64,000 nt of DNA from Clostridium minihomine (GCF_900240385.1 NZ_OEQH01000001.1:719922-783921), one strand, 5' to 3'. Shown: positions 42,762-52,212, numbered from the stretch's first letter. Made by a program: numbers and translations. The notes: generated from the letters alone by a model not told the origin.

Positions 42762-43910
42762 ATGCAAAAGAAACAGAGTAAGCTTCGCCTGAGAGAGCGT
42801 GGCAAGCAGATGACAGACTATATGAAAGTAAATAAACCGTTTACCTATACCTTGGCACTGTTGGTGGTTGCCCTATTTTTTCTGGGCATCAACACCTATC
42901 AGAATGTCTATCATGTGTTGATGAATGATGACATCATCAACGAGGAAGCGGTTAAGATTGAGTTTCATGACGAAAATCTGGAGCGGGAAGTCCGCCAACT
43001 GCTGGAGCGGCCCAAAGACGATATTTACGATGTGGATGTAGAAAAAATAAGCATCATGACCATTCAGAATGTGCCGATTAAAGACATTCAGGATTTGCAG
43101 TATTTTAAGGCTTTGTCGCAGTTGACGATTTCTTCTGCCAAGCTGACTGATGTGAGCGCATTACAAGATTTACAGCACCTTAGAACTTTGGATTTATCCA
43201 ACAATCAAATTACAGATGCAACGCCCATCGGAAAAATCAGTACACTGCAAAAGCTGTCTCTCAGTGGGAACTATATTCGGGACATGTCTCCGATTTATTC
43301 CCTGAAAAATCTGATTGAGCTCAACCTGTCGGGTAACTCTATTACCGGAGTCACCCCCGATGTGGCAAAGCTGACTAATTTAAAGATTTTAAACCTTTCC
43401 CGCAATCGAATTATGGATAACAGTGTGTTTTCTGGCATGTCCCAGCTGAATATTCTGAATTTGACTTCTAACCGGCTGACCGCCGTCAAGCCTTTAACCG
43501 GAATGGAGAATCTATATGAATATTCGCTGGAAAGCAATTCTTTAACCCAAATCGGCGATTTGGGCGAGCTGCCGGTGTTGGAACGGCTCAGTGTAATTTC
43601 TAACTGTTTGACAGATGTGAATTTTGCTACAAAATATCCTTGGCTTTTAGAGCTTTCCATTAGCCTGAATAACATATCTTCGATTGAACCTTTGCGGGCT
43701 AACACCCAGCTTCAGGTTCTGAAAATGCAGTTTACCGATATAGAAGACATTTCGGTATTGGAAACATTGCCCGATTTCAATTCTATTTTCTTAGATGCAA
43801 ATTTTGATCGGTCAAAAGTCCGCTTTTTACAGGGACATTTCCGCAATGGAGATCTGCTTACCAAACAATATCTTTTGAACGAAAAATATGGCTTTGAGGA
43901 GAAGGATTAA
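42762..43910 (+). CDS. Membrane-anchored leucine-rich repeat protein
   Basis: The 382-residue protein has a cytoplasmic basic N-terminus, one membrane segment (about residues 30-48) and an extracellular LRR domain of roughly ten 22-residue repeats of the internalin type (LRTLDLSNNQITDATPIGK is one). ATG 42762 follows GAGAGG. It lies between flippase and polymerase genes with 23- and 3-bp gaps, so it belongs to the same operon. A surface-binding or polysaccharide-guiding role is inferred from position only. Confidence 0.85.
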   Translation: MQKKQSKLRLRERGKQMTDYMKVNKPFTYTLALLVVALFFLGINTYQNVYHVLMNDDIINEEAVKIEFHDENLEREVRQLLERPKDDIYDVDVEKISIMTIQNVPIKDIQDLQYFKALSQLTISSAKLTDVSALQDLQHLRTLDLSNNQITDATPIGKISTLQKLSLSGNYIRDMSPIYSLKNLIELNLSGNSITGVTPDVAKLTNLKILNLSRNRIMDNSVFSGMSQLNILNLTSNRLTAVKPLTGMENLYEYSLESNSLTQIGDLGELPVLERLSVISNCLTDVNFATKYPWLLELSISLNNISSIEPLRANTQLQVLKMQFTDIEDISVLETLPDFNSIFLDANFDRSKVRFLQGHFRNGDLLTKQYLLNEKYGFEEKD

Positions 43911-43913
43911 GCA

Positions 43914-45329
43914 ATGATCTGGAAAGAATTAATCGTTGTCTTTGGTCTTTTGCTCTCTCTGTTTTTGTTCAAAAAGGCATCGGCAACGCTGAATATTGGA
44001 AAAATCAATCTGATATCGTATATCATGTACCTGTTTTTACTGCAAACTTATATTGGTGCTGCCATGGTGTATTTGGGTGATCGCAATCATTACACCATGA
44101 AGTACATCACGATTGCAGACAGCTATGACCTGATGTTTTACAGCGTTTTGCTTTCAGCTATTTTATTTCCACTGACCATATTGGTGCTGTATCGGGTTTT
44201 TCGTATTGATATTAAGCACCAATACAATAGCTATTTAAAGAAAAGCGTGACGGTAGATCGAGAAAGACTGGCTTTTTATATTACCGCGGGCATCGGCTTT
44301 GTGTGCTGCCTGATGCTGTTGATTTATATTATTAAAATCGGCTATTTTCCGCTTTTGCGCTTGGTGCGCACTCCCGCAGGATTTGAGTTTGGTGTGGAAC
44401 GGCAGCGGATTTCTCACATTGTTATCATCAACAGCTATGTGAAAAACCTGCTGATCGGGTTATTTTTGCCGCTTTTGTCTTATGTAGCATTTGCCTATGC
44501 CATTGTGCTGAAAAAATTCTGGTGGTGGGCCTTGACTTTTGTTCTGGTAGGTGCGGCAATTGTATCTGTTACCATCAATTTTGAAAAGTCTCCGGTTCTG
44601 TTTTACCTGTTTGTACTTCTGCTGATTTTGATGTATGCAAAGGGCGGTATTTCCCGGAAAATGGTGTTTGGCTTCGGTGCTGTCATGGCTTCGTTTATTG
44701 CCTTTATTTATATTAAAATGGGGTATAACTTTGCTTCTGGTGACAGTAATTTTTACAACGGCCCCATCGGCAGAACGCTGTTTACTCAGGTGGGAACCTT
44801 AACCATGCATTTTGATTTGTTCCCAACCATTTTTCCGTTTTTAGATGGGCGCAGCCTGTCTCCCACCGCTTTGAATTTGCTGGGAATTGAAGGGGGACAT
44901 CTTCGTTCCGCAAAACTGGTGATGGATTTTTACGGATCGGAGAAAGTGTATGACGGCACCGGGGGCGTGATGAATGCCTTTTACATTGGAGAAGCCTATG
45001 CCAATTTCGGCTTTTGGGGAATGGTTCTGTCCATGGTTTACATGGGGCTGCTGATGGGCCTTTTGTTCTATGTGTTTACCCGGCTTCGCAAAACACCTTA
45101 TAATCTGGCTCTCACTGCAATGCTGACCAGCCGAATGGCGTTGGCGACACAAGGCGGTTTTGTGGATTTTATTTATAATTTTCAAACCTATCTTTTGCTG
45201 TTCCTGTTGGCATGGGGGTATTTTGGCCCGATAATCTGGCAAAAAGTTTCTCCCCGTTTGCCGGCAAAATTGCACAGGCTGATGGAAAAATTAGAGGAAA
45301 AAGAAAAGAAAGCGGCGAACAAGGTATGA
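43914..45329 (+). CDS. Wzy-like O-antigen/oligosaccharide polymerase
   Basis: The 471-residue membrane protein has about 10-12 segments and a large extracytoplasmic loop (about residues 255-335) with conserved EAYANFGFWG, typical of oligosaccharide repeat unit polymerases. Start 3 bp after the LRR gene; overlaps the next glycosyltransferase by ATGA. Confidence 0.85.
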   Translation: MIWKELIVVFGLLLSLFLFKKASATLNIGKINLISYIMYLFLLQTYIGAAMVYLGDRNHYTMKYITIADSYDLMFYSVLLSAILFPLTILVLYRVFRIDIKHQYNSYLKKSVTVDRERLAFYITAGIGFVCCLMLLIYIIKIGYFPLLRLVRTPAGFEFGVERQRISHIVIINSYVKNLLIGLFLPLLSYVAFAYAIVLKKFWWWALTFVLVGAAIVSVTINFEKSPVLFYLFVLLLILMYAKGGISRKMVFGFGAVMASFIAFIYIKMGYNFASGDSNFYNGPIGRTLFTQVGTLTMHFDLFPTIFPFLDGRSLSPTALNLLGIEGGHLRSAKLVMDFYGSEKVYDGTGGVMNAFYIGEAYANFGFWGMVLSMVYMGLLMGLLFYVFTRLRKTPYNLALTAMLTSRMALATQGGFVDFIYNFQTYLLLFLLAWGYFGPIIWQKVSPRLPAKLHRLMEKLEEKEKKAANKV

Positions 45330-46411
45330 ATATTTTGTATGTAACCTATATCGACTTCGGCGATTTCAAATCGGGTTCTTCCGTGCGTCCGCAGAAAATG
45401 CACGAGGCTTTTTTGGCACTAGGGTGTCAGGTGAAGCTTTTGCAGACGCAGCAGAACAAAAGGGCAGAGCGGAAAAAAGCGGTGGAAGAAATAAACCGCT
45501 GGTTGGATGCAACCCGTCCGGATTTTTGTTATGTAGAAAGTCCTTCCGGGCCGATTTTTCACGGCTTTGATCGCAAGCTGCTTCGTCGGATACACCGAAT
45601 GGGAATTCCGATGGGATATTTTTACCGGGATGCTGCTTTTCGTTTTGACGAAATTTTTATTCCGGGCAAAAAGAGCCTGAAACAGCATGTGATTCATTGG
45701 ATGTCGGAACGGGATATCCGCTTTTTAAAGAAAAACACCGATTTGGTTTATTTGCCGACCGAGAGTATGGCAAAATATTTTGACTTTCCCAAAGTGGCGT
45801 TTTTGCCCCCGGCTTGTACCGGAAGCCATGACAGCAAAATCGGGAAGGTGCCCGGCCGCCGCAGCATTTATGTGGGTGGTGTTTCCAAGCGATATGGGAC
45901 GGATACGTTGCTCAAAGCCTTTGAACAGCTCAATCGCGGCGAGAATGGCGAGTATCCCTTAACGCTGGTGTGCCGTCAGCAGGCGGTCAGTTATATTGGC
46001 GAAGAATATTTGCATCAGCCTTGGCTGAATGTGGTTCATGCCTCTGGTGCAAAAGAGCTGGCTCCGTTGTATGCACAGGCGGATTTGGCGTTATACCCCA
46101 TTGAAAAGAATGCATACAATGATTTTGCATTTTCAGTGAAGCTGATGGAGTATTTGGAATACGGTTTGCCCATGGTGGCGGTTAACTGTACTGAAACACA
46201 AAAGTTTATTGAAACATATTCTTTGGGTCTGGTTTGTGAAAATAACCCGGAAGACTTTGCAGAAAAAGTGGCTCAGATTCTAGGCGATTCGGAACTGTAT
46301 GCCCGGTGTGCAGAAAGTGCCGTCAATGCTGTGGAGGGGAACCTTTGGATGGACCGAGCCAAAACAGTTTTGCAGGATTTGGGCGGCGATCAGGGGGAGG
46401 CTCAGGTATGA
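45326..46411 (+). CDS. Glycosyltransferase (GT4-like)
   Basis: The 361-residue GT-B fold protein starts MNILYVTYIDFGDFKSGSSVRP. The C-terminal half has YVGGVSKRYGTDTLLKAFEQL and the nucleotide-sugar region FSVKLMEYLEYGLPMVAVN with an E-x7-type pattern. The start at 45326 overlaps the polymerase stop by 4 bp. Donor and acceptor unknown. Confidence 0.85.
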   Translation: MNILYVTYIDFGDFKSGSSVRPQKMHEAFLALGCQVKLLQTQQNKRAERKKAVEEINRWLDATRPDFCYVESPSGPIFHGFDRKLLRRIHRMGIPMGYFYRDAAFRFDEIFIPGKKSLKQHVIHWMSERDIRFLKKNTDLVYLPTESMAKYFDFPKVAFLPPACTGSHDSKIGKVPGRRSIYVGGVSKRYGTDTLLKAFEQLNRGENGEYPLTLVCRQQAVSYIGEEYLHQPWLNVVHASGAKELAPLYAQADLALYPIEKNAYNDFAFSVKLMEYLEYGLPMVAVNCTETQKFIETYSLGLVCENNPEDFAEKVAQILGDSELYARCAESAVNAVEGNLWMDRAKTVLQDLGGDQGEAQV

Positions 46412-47490
46412 AAATTGCATTTGTATCGGCAGCCGGCTCCAGCCATACGGTGAAATGGGTGAATGCCCTCAGCCGAAAAGGACATACCGTTCGCCTGTAT
46501 TCATTACCGGATCATGAAAATAAACTGAAAAACATCGATTCCTCTGTGGAAGTGGTGTATTTAAAAAAGGGTGGCTTTGCCGGTTATTTTACAAACGGCA
46601 AAGAACTGCGCCGGGATATTCGATCTTTTGCACCGGATGTGGTGAATGCCCATTATGCCAGCGGTTACGGAACGCTGGCGCGCATGGCGAAAGTCCACCC
46701 GCTGGTGCTTTCGGTGTGGGGCAGTGATGTGTATGAATTTCCACTGAAAAGCCCGCTGCACCGCTTTTTGGTTCGTGCCAACCTAAAAGCGGCGGATGTT
46801 TTGGCTTCTACCAGCCATGTGATGGCCGATCAGGTTCGCCGTGTGTTTGGGGAGCGGCGAAAGATTTGGATCACGCCTTTTGGGGTGGATTGCTCTTTGT
46901 TTACTCCGCAGCCACAGGAGCATACGGGTTTTTGTGTGGGGACGGTAAAAGCGTTAGAGGATGTTTACGGAATTGATCAACTGATTCACACCTTTGCTTT
47001 GTTTCTACAGAAGGCGCCGAAAGGCGGGGAATATTCCCTGAACATTTATGGCAAAGGCAGCAAGAAGGATGAATACCAGCAGCTGATTGATTCGCTGGGA
47101 TTATCTGATAAAGCATTTTTGTGCGGGGCCGTGTCCAATACGGAAGTTCCTCGTGTGCTGAGCAATATGGATGTGGTGTGCCTGCCCAGCCGTTCCGAAA
47201 GCTTCGGTGTTTCTGCCGTGGAAGCGATGGCCTGCAATATTCCGGTGATAGCGAGCAATGTGGACGGATTTCTGGAAACGGTAGAGGATGGGGTAACCGG
47301 TTACCTGGCTCCTGTGGGCGACCAGGAGGCCATGGCGGAGCATTTGCTGCGATTCTATCAGGATACTGAACTGCGCCGCAAAATGGGGCAGGCGGGCCGA
47401 GAACGGGTTTTAAAGCTGTATGATTTTGAACAAAATGTGGAGCAAATGGAACGGGTATACAAAGCGGCCGCGTCCGGTGCTTCTCAATAG
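46408..47490 (+). CDS. Glycosyltransferase family 4
   Basis: The 360-residue GT-B enzyme has N-terminal MKIAFVSAAGSSHTVKWVNAL and the GT4 signature PSRSESFGVSAVEAMACNIPVIASNVDGFLE (E-x7-E). ATGA overlap with the previous gene. Last gene of the polysaccharide block, followed by a strong terminator. Confidence 0.92.
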   Translation: MKIAFVSAAGSSHTVKWVNALSRKGHTVRLYSLPDHENKLKNIDSSVEVVYLKKGGFAGYFTNGKELRRDIRSFAPDVVNAHYASGYGTLARMAKVHPLVLSVWGSDVYEFPLKSPLHRFLVRANLKAADVLASTSHVMADQVRRVFGERRKIWITPFGVDCSLFTPQPQEHTGFCVGTVKALEDVYGIDQLIHTFALFLQKAPKGGEYSLNIYGKGSKKDEYQQLIDSLGLSDKAFLCGAVSNTEVPRVLSNMDVVCLPSRSESFGVSAVEAMACNIPVIASNVDGFLETVEDGVTGYLAPVGDQEAMAEHLLRFYQDTELRRKMGQAGRERVLKLYDFEQNVEQMERVYKAAASGASQ

Positions 47491-47513
47491 AACGAATTCC
47501 TCAATGAAATTAA

Positions 47514-47553
47514 AAAAGCGCGTACTGCGGAATCATCCGTAGTACGCGCTTTT
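47514..47553. terminator. Bidirectional terminator
   Basis: An 18-bp stem with one mismatch (AAAAGCGCGTACTGCGGA / TCCGTAGTACGCGCTTTT) and an ATCA loop, with T residues following on both strands. It separates the convergent polysaccharide and dnaD-dnaI units. Confidence 0.92.
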
Positions 47554-47564
47554 GAATGCTAGTT

Positions 47565-48554
47565 TTAATTGTTTTTCATCCGTTTTTGCTGGCGCACGTC
47601 CTTGCCTAAAAAGGTCAGGCGAACATAGCTGCCGATAATCCGGGACACAAAGCGCTCGGAATAGCGTTTTTGCAGTTCATAGAACGACAAATTGGTACTG
47701 ATGATGGTGGGGCGCCCGGCCATCAGTCGGGTATTCACGATATTATAAATTGCCGCATCAATAAAGGATGTAGCGAATTCAGTTCCCAAGTCATCCATAA
47801 TTAATAAATCACAGCCCAGTAATAAGGCGTTGGTGTCCTCATCCTGTTCTCCGCGTCCAAAACGCTCCCGTTCCAAGCTGGTGGCCATGTTTTGGGAGGA
47901 CACATAAATCACCCCAAAGCCTTTTTGAACTGCCGAGTTGGCGATGGACAAAGACAGGTGGGTTTTTCCCAAACCGGTGCCGCCCTGCATAATCAGGCTG
48001 GAAGACTCCAGCGAAAAATCCCGGGCATAGTTCCGGCAATAACGCAGGATATTTTCCATCTGCTTTTGGGGGGAAATTTCCCCTTCTTTTTGTGGGGCTT
48101 CCGGATAATAATCCAAAGAAAAGCTGTCAAAGGAACACAGGGCAAGAGGGGTCATCTCGTTGAGCCGCTGGTATGCCGTTTTTCGCAGAAGTTCTTTCAG
48201 GCAGCTGCACATTCTTCCGTCGATATAGCCGGTGTCGCCGCATTTTTTGCATTGGTAGTGCGGCTGAAGATAATTTCGATCCAGCCCGGCGCTTTGCAGC
48301 AATTGATCCAGTTCCCTTTGCAAAGACAGGTTTTCCACTTTCAAACGGTTCAGCTCTGTTACGGTGTCACTGCCATTTAATACCGCCTTGGCGGCGGCAA
48401 TGGCGGTTGAGGCCAGCTGGCGCTCAATTTCCCGGGCGCGGGGGTACATCAGGTGAAAGGCGCTTCGCCGTTCCTCTGCCGCCTCATCTTCTTTGATCCG
48501 ACGGTTGTTGAGGATCCCAAAGGCAATTTTATAGATTTCTTTGCCATAGGCCAT
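47565..48554 (-). CDS. Replicative helicase loader (DnaC/DnaI-like ATPase)
   Basis: The 329-residue AAA+ protein has an N-terminal helical part, a zinc-finger-like CKKCGDTGYIDGRMCSC near residues 103-119, Walker A GGTGLGKTH, Walker B LLIMDDLG and the sensor STNLSFYEL. It resembles DnaI/DnaC-type loaders of the replicative helicase. ATG at 48554; it follows dnaD by 7 bp, so both probably act in primosome assembly. Confidence 0.88.
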   Translation of the reverse strand: MAYGKEIYKIAFGILNNRRIKEDEAAEERRSAFHLMYPRAREIERQLASTAIAAAKAVLNGSDTVTELNRLKVENLSLQRELDQLLQSAGLDRNYLQPHYQCKKCGDTGYIDGRMCSCLKELLRKTAYQRLNEMTPLALCSFDSFSLDYYPEAPQKEGEISPQKQMENILRYCRNYARDFSLESSSLIMQGGTGLGKTHLSLSIANSAVQKGFGVIYVSSQNMATSLERERFGRGEQDEDTNALLLGCDLLIMDDLGTEFATSFIDAAIYNIVNTRLMAGRPTIISTNLSFYELQKRYSERFVSRIIGSYVRLTFLGKDVRQQKRMKNN

Positions 48555-48561
48555 TGGTGGG

Positions 48562-49587
48562 TCATTCCTTTCCAAAGGTTTCTGGAACCTGCGCGCTCAT
48601 ACGCTCGTATTCCTCGATGTCGTATGTGGTATTCTGAGGCTGGCTTTTTTTGCGCACGGCCGCTTTTTCCTGTTGCTCCATGGCGGCCTGCTGGGTGGTC
48701 AGAATTCCTTCTTTTTGCCAGCGCTCCAAAATTCGGTTCATATAACTTAGGCTTAGCTTTCCTGTGGCATCGACACATCGATCGTATGCCTCGCGTACCA
48801 TTTGGGTTGAAAATTTCCATTCCAAAAGCCAGCGGTTGGCATACTGTTCCTCCCGTTGGCTGGGGGAGCGGGGCGAAATCCGCAGTTCTTGTTCAATCTT
48901 CTTCCAAGCTCGGTTGATTTCATCTAATTTGCGCAGTTTTTCTTCGGCCTTGCTGTGAGAGGTGATTCCCTCCTGTGCCCAGTCGCGGGCAACAGCCTCT
49001 ATGTAACTGGTGTTATCTTTCCCTTTGCTTTTGACAAATTGCAGAAGCATTACAATGACATCCACCGGCAGGCCGTAATCGTCATGGATGGAAAGCAGTG
49101 CCGAGGATAGGCCGGGGGAGAGGGGACGCCCCAAAAGCTGTTGGGCTTCCTGCATCAAAAAGCGGATTTCTGCCGACTGATTAACCCGTTCCGCAATAAA
49201 GATTCCGTCTGGCTTTGGAATCCGGCGCGGAGCAGCCGGGGGTTCCACAGGGGAGACGGCAGGAGCCGAAATAGGTGGTTCTTCGTGTGGGGCGGCGCTG
49301 ACAGGCGGAAGATTCGGTGTTTTGTTTTCCGGAGAAGGAGCCTCTTGTCCGGTTTCTGTGGCCAGGCCAATTTGAATCCAATATTGCATGGCATCTTGTA
49401 CATCGGGTGCGCTGATTCCCAGAGCCCCCGCAATGTCCTGATGCGTAAAGGATTCCCCGGCGTGGCGTAAAACCCACAGAAGAACCTTCAGCTGGACAGA
49501 GCCAGCCAGCTTGATATGCGTATCGACAAGAGTGCTGGGAACGGCAAAAACCGCTTTCCAGGCACTTGGATGAATGGAAAAAGACAT
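48562..49587 (-). CDS. dnaD: DnaD-like replication initiation protein
   Basis: The 341-residue protein starts at ATG 49587 (AAAGGAG six bases upstream). The N-terminal winged helix (HTQ-like LKVLLWVLRHAGESFTHQDIAGALGISAPDVQDAMQYWIQIGL), a Pro-rich linker, and two DnaB2-type repeats (LSPGLSSALLSIHDDYGLPVDVIVMLLQF; the second ending SLSYMNRILERWQKEGI with the YxxxIxxxW signature) are visible. It acts with DnaI-type loaders. It may have its own extended -10 promoter (TGTTATACT, minus 49689-49681). Confidence 0.88.
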   Translation of the reverse strand: MSFSIHPSAWKAVFAVPSTLVDTHIKLAGSVQLKVLLWVLRHAGESFTHQDIAGALGISAPDVQDAMQYWIQIGLATETGQEAPSPENKTPNLPPVSAAPHEEPPISAPAVSPVEPPAAPRRIPKPDGIFIAERVNQSAEIRFLMQEAQQLLGRPLSPGLSSALLSIHDDYGLPVDVIVMLLQFVKSKGKDNTSYIEAVARDWAQEGITSHSKAEEKLRKLDEINRAWKKIEQELRISPRSPSQREEQYANRWLLEWKFSTQMVREAYDRCVDATGKLSLSYMNRILERWQKEGILTTQQAAMEQQEKAAVRKKSQPQNTTYDIEEYERMSAQVPETFGKE

Positions 49588-49697
49588 GATAAACTCCTTT
49601 ATACACATGCGCCGGATGATGCGGCAATACACAATACTGGATGGATTCCGGGCGTTTTATAGCACCAAAATCTATTTTTCAGTATAACACAAACAAT

Positions 49698-49749
49698 AAA
49701 AAAAGACATGACATACGTTTCATTTTTCTGAAGAAAGGAATGATGTCAT
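49698..49749 (-). terminator. Probable terminator upstream of dnaD
   Basis: On the minus strand ATGACAT (49749-49743) and ATGTCAT (49714-49708) form the base of a hairpin with an inner TTTC/GAAA helix, followed after TC by seven T (49704-49698). It would end a transcript arriving from 49920 before the dnaD promoter. Confidence 0.6.
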
Positions 49750-49773
49750 TTCTTTTATTTTACAAAGCTATTT

Positions 49774-49949
49774 AAAACCAAACGATAACTGGTTTATGAT
49801 ATAATTTCAGAACAGAAAACCTATTTTGCGGCGTAAACTTTCCTGTGCGAAAGTGCAAGCTATCATTCCACATTCTTTTATAGGGAACGAAAGCTTTATT
49901 TTCGGTTATGCCGTGAGGTTATTATAACATAATTTTGTCCATCAGGGAA
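49774..49949. ncRNA. Candidate structured non-coding RNA of unknown family
   Basis: The segment folds into a closed three-stem layout: AACCT/AGGTT (49818-49822 with 49916-49920) continued by a 9-bp helix (49828-49836 with 49906-49914), hairpin ACTTTC/GAAAGT (49837-49842, 49849-49854), and a 12-position arm (49858-49869 with 49884-49895, two mismatches). Minus-strand signals: TTCCCT-17-TATAAT (49949-49944, 49926-49921), an extra AAACCA/TGGTTT hairpin and the terminator at 49698-49749, giving an RNA of about 215 nt. Plus-strand signals: extended -10 TGATATAAT (49797-49805). G-U pairing favours plus in one helix and minus in another. No protein frame fits and I match no known family. Confidence 0.45.
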
Positions 49950-50011
49950 TAGTCCCTTTGAGAAGATAAATTGAATAAAATAAAAAAATAGAAAAAAATT
50001 GGAAAAATCTA

Positions 50012-50041
50012 TTGACAAAAGGGCGAATTCTGTCGTATAAT
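50012..50041 (+). promoter_or_regulatory. Sigma-A promoter of tRNA-Gly
   Basis: TTGACA (50012-50017), 18 bp, TATAAT (50036-50041). The tRNA begins 18 bp downstream. Confidence 0.92.
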
Positions 50042-50058
50042 AACTCTCGCAGTTGCTT

Positions 50059-50134
50059 GCGGATGTAGCTCATCTGGTAGAGCGCCACCTTGCCAAGGTG
50101 GAGGTAGCGAGTTCGAGCCTCGTCATCCGCTCCA
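50059..50134 (+). tRNA. tRNA-Gly (anticodon GCC)
   Basis: The 76-nt gene has acceptor stem GCGGATG/CATCCGC, D-arm, anticodon loop TTGCCAA with GCC, a GTTCGAG T-loop and an encoded CCA end (50132-50134). A terminator follows at once. Decodes GGC/GGU. Confidence 0.97.
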
Positions 50135-50137
50135 AAA

Positions 50138-50176
50138 GAAAAACGGTGAATTTCAGTATGAAATTCACCGTTTTTT
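50138..50176 (+). terminator. Terminator of tRNA-Gly
   Basis: A 13-bp perfect stem (ACGGTGAATTTCA / TGAAATTCACCGT) with a GTA loop, flanked by A5 and T6 runs, so it could act on both strands. Confidence 0.95.
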
Positions 50177-50531
50177 GATCACAATGGGAATCTGACAAAT
50201 CATTGGATTGGTTTTAGGCCGGAAAATGATTGGGGATGAGAGATGCTCCCATAGGGGTAAAATTTTTTAATCCTTCGGTTGGGGGTTCTTCTAAAATACT
50301 TGGGCAAACAAAAGAGAAAACACGGGGGAAAGACAGGCATGAAAATTTGATTGGCCGCTTAAACCGTCTATTTTCGCCAAAAGAGAAGGGCCGGGCTTTT
50401 GCTGTTTTTGATCATTAAAAGACAGGCTGTGTGAAGAGTACCTACCGTACCTCATTTGACATACACCCAGGCATTTGCTATGATCCTAAAGGTTTCAGTG
50501 TTAGCGAAAAGTATGAGAAAGAGGGAGTCTA
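50177..50531 (+). promoter_or_regulatory. Intergenic region with sigma-A promoter of the SulP gene
   Basis: TTGACA (50456-50461), 17 bp, TATGAT (50479-50484) precedes the SulP gene by about 50 bp. The rest of this 355-bp gap holds only a short open frame (50230-50418) with no SD or recognisable product. Confidence 0.8.
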
Positions 50532-52157
50532 TTGTTTCATTTGGTGACGGATTATGCGACTGATTTAAAGAGAGAATTTCATGGATATGGTCCCGGAAAA
50601 TTGCGTAAGGATTTTCTGTCGGGGATTACTGTGGCGGCTGTGGCGCTGCCTTTGGCACTGGCCTTTGGTGTGGGGAGCGGGGCAGATGCCGCTGCCGGCC
50701 TGATTACTGCCATTATTTCCGCTTTTGTTATTTCGGCTCTTTCGGGGGCATCCTTTCAGATTTCGGGCCCCACAGGAGCTATGACGGCAATTTTGGTGCC
50801 GTTGGCGGCTCGTTATGGACTAAACACCTTATTTGCTGCGTCTTTATTGGCTGGACTTTTGCTGATATTGGCGGGGCTTTTTCGTTTGGGGAACCTGGTG
50901 TATTTTCTTCCTTCCCCTGTTATTTCGGGCTTTACCTCGGGCATTGCTGTGATTATTGCACTGGGTCAGGTGGGGAACTTATTCGGGGTTCCTTTAACCG
51001 GGGAAAATGCCTTGGGGCGGGTTGTTCATCTATTTCAAGGTGGATTTTCTCCCAATTGGTATGCACTTGGAATTGGACTTTTTGTAATTACACTCATGGC
51101 CTTTTGGCCGAAAAAATGGGGTTCCCGGGTGCCCGGATCTTTGGCCGGAGTCATTGCGGCTACCGTTCTGGCTGTTTTGCTGGAGCTTCCGGTGGATACG
51201 GTGGGGGCAATCCCGCAAACCTTGGTACATAGCAGCCGCCTAACCATCGGCTCTTTAACGCAAATGCAGCTGGATGTTATTTTACTGCCCGCGGTCAGTA
51301 TTGCGGTTCTGTGCATGATTGAAAGCCTGTTGTGCGGTGCGGCAGGCGGGCGCATGAAAGGGGAGCGTATGAACGCAGACCGGGAACTGGTGGCTCAGGG
51401 GGTGGGCAACCTGATTTTACCCTTTTTGGGCGGCGTGCCGGCAACAGCCGCCATTGCGCGCACCAGTGTGGCCATTAAGTCAGGTTGCCAAACCCGCCTG
51501 ACCGGTGTGATTCAGGGCGTGGTTCTGCTGCTTTCTATGTTCTTATTAAGTCCTTTCATGTCTCGGATTCCTATGGCCGCTTTGGCGGGAGTGCTGATGG
51601 TAACCGCCTGGCGCATGAATGAGTGGGAGAGCATTCGGTATTTATTCAGCCATAAATTTAAAGGGGCAATTTCTAAATTTGTGCTGACCATGCTGACCAC
51701 CGTATTGTTTGATTTGACCATCGCAATTGCGGCTGGTGTGCTGTTTTCGATTGCGCTGTTTGTGGTTCGCATTTCCAGCCTTCAGGTTTCCGTCAGCGAA
51801 CTGGATAAAAAACGCATGAAGCTTCCGTCAGAAGCCAGCCGGCACATTCAGGTGATTTATATTACGGGAGCCGTGTTTTTCGGTTCGTTGGAACAGCTGG
51901 AATCGGGACTGACGAAAGCGGATGGTGATGTGCTGATTTTGTCCATGCGGGGCGTTCCTTTTGTGGATACTTCGGCGGTGGCTTTTCTTTTGGAATATTG
52001 CCAGGAGCGGCAAAAGGAAGGGGTCACCATTCTGTTTTCCAGCATTCAGCCGTCGGTTAAAGAAATGCTGGATCGTGCCGGAATCACCGATGTGGTTGGC
52101 CAGGATTCCTATTATTTCAATGCGAAGGATGCAATTTTATCTCATCTGGACGAATAA
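50532..52157 (+). CDS. SulP family anion transporter with STAS domain
   Basis: The 541-residue membrane protein has 12-14 segments with the SulP signature (LPLALAFGVGSGADAAAGLITAIISAFVISALSGASFQISGPTGAMTAIL) and a cytoplasmic STAS domain from about residue 425 (LILSMRGVPFVDTSAVAFLLEY). Substrates of bacterial members include sulfate, bicarbonate and dicarboxylates; the specificity here cannot be told. TTG start at 50532 with GAGGGAG close upstream. Confidence 0.93.
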   Translation: MFHLVTDYATDLKREFHGYGPGKLRKDFLSGITVAAVALPLALAFGVGSGADAAAGLITAIISAFVISALSGASFQISGPTGAMTAILVPLAARYGLNTLFAASLLAGLLLILAGLFRLGNLVYFLPSPVISGFTSGIAVIIALGQVGNLFGVPLTGENALGRVVHLFQGGFSPNWYALGIGLFVITLMAFWPKKWGSRVPGSLAGVIAATVLAVLLELPVDTVGAIPQTLVHSSRLTIGSLTQMQLDVILLPAVSIAVLCMIESLLCGAAGGRMKGERMNADRELVAQGVGNLILPFLGGVPATAAIARTSVAIKSGCQTRLTGVIQGVVLLLSMFLLSPFMSRIPMAALAGVLMVTAWRMNEWESIRYLFSHKFKGAISKFVLTMLTTVLFDLTIAIAAGVLFSIALFVVRISSLQVSVSELDKKRMKLPSEASRHIQVIYITGAVFFGSLEQLESGLTKADGDVLILSMRGVPFVDTSAVAFLLEYCQERQKEGVTILFSSIQPSVKEMLDRAGITDVVGQDSYYFNAKDAILSHLDE

Positions 52158-52166
52158 AGACAAAGA

Positions 52167-52212
52167 AAAAAGCCCTTGCCTGCAATTTTATGATTGCAGA
52201 CAGGGGCTTTTT
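52167..52212. terminator. Bidirectional terminator between SulP and MscS genes
   Basis: A long stem (AAAAAGCCC.TG.CTGCAAT / ATTGCAG.CA.GGGCTTTTT) with a 6-nt loop and runs of A and T at its ends. Confidence 0.92.

Noticed and set aside
50230..50418. Possible 62-residue gene before the SulP transporter
   Set aside because: No SD, low-complexity Lys/Gly/Arg product, and the SulP promoter lies beyond it. Not supported.
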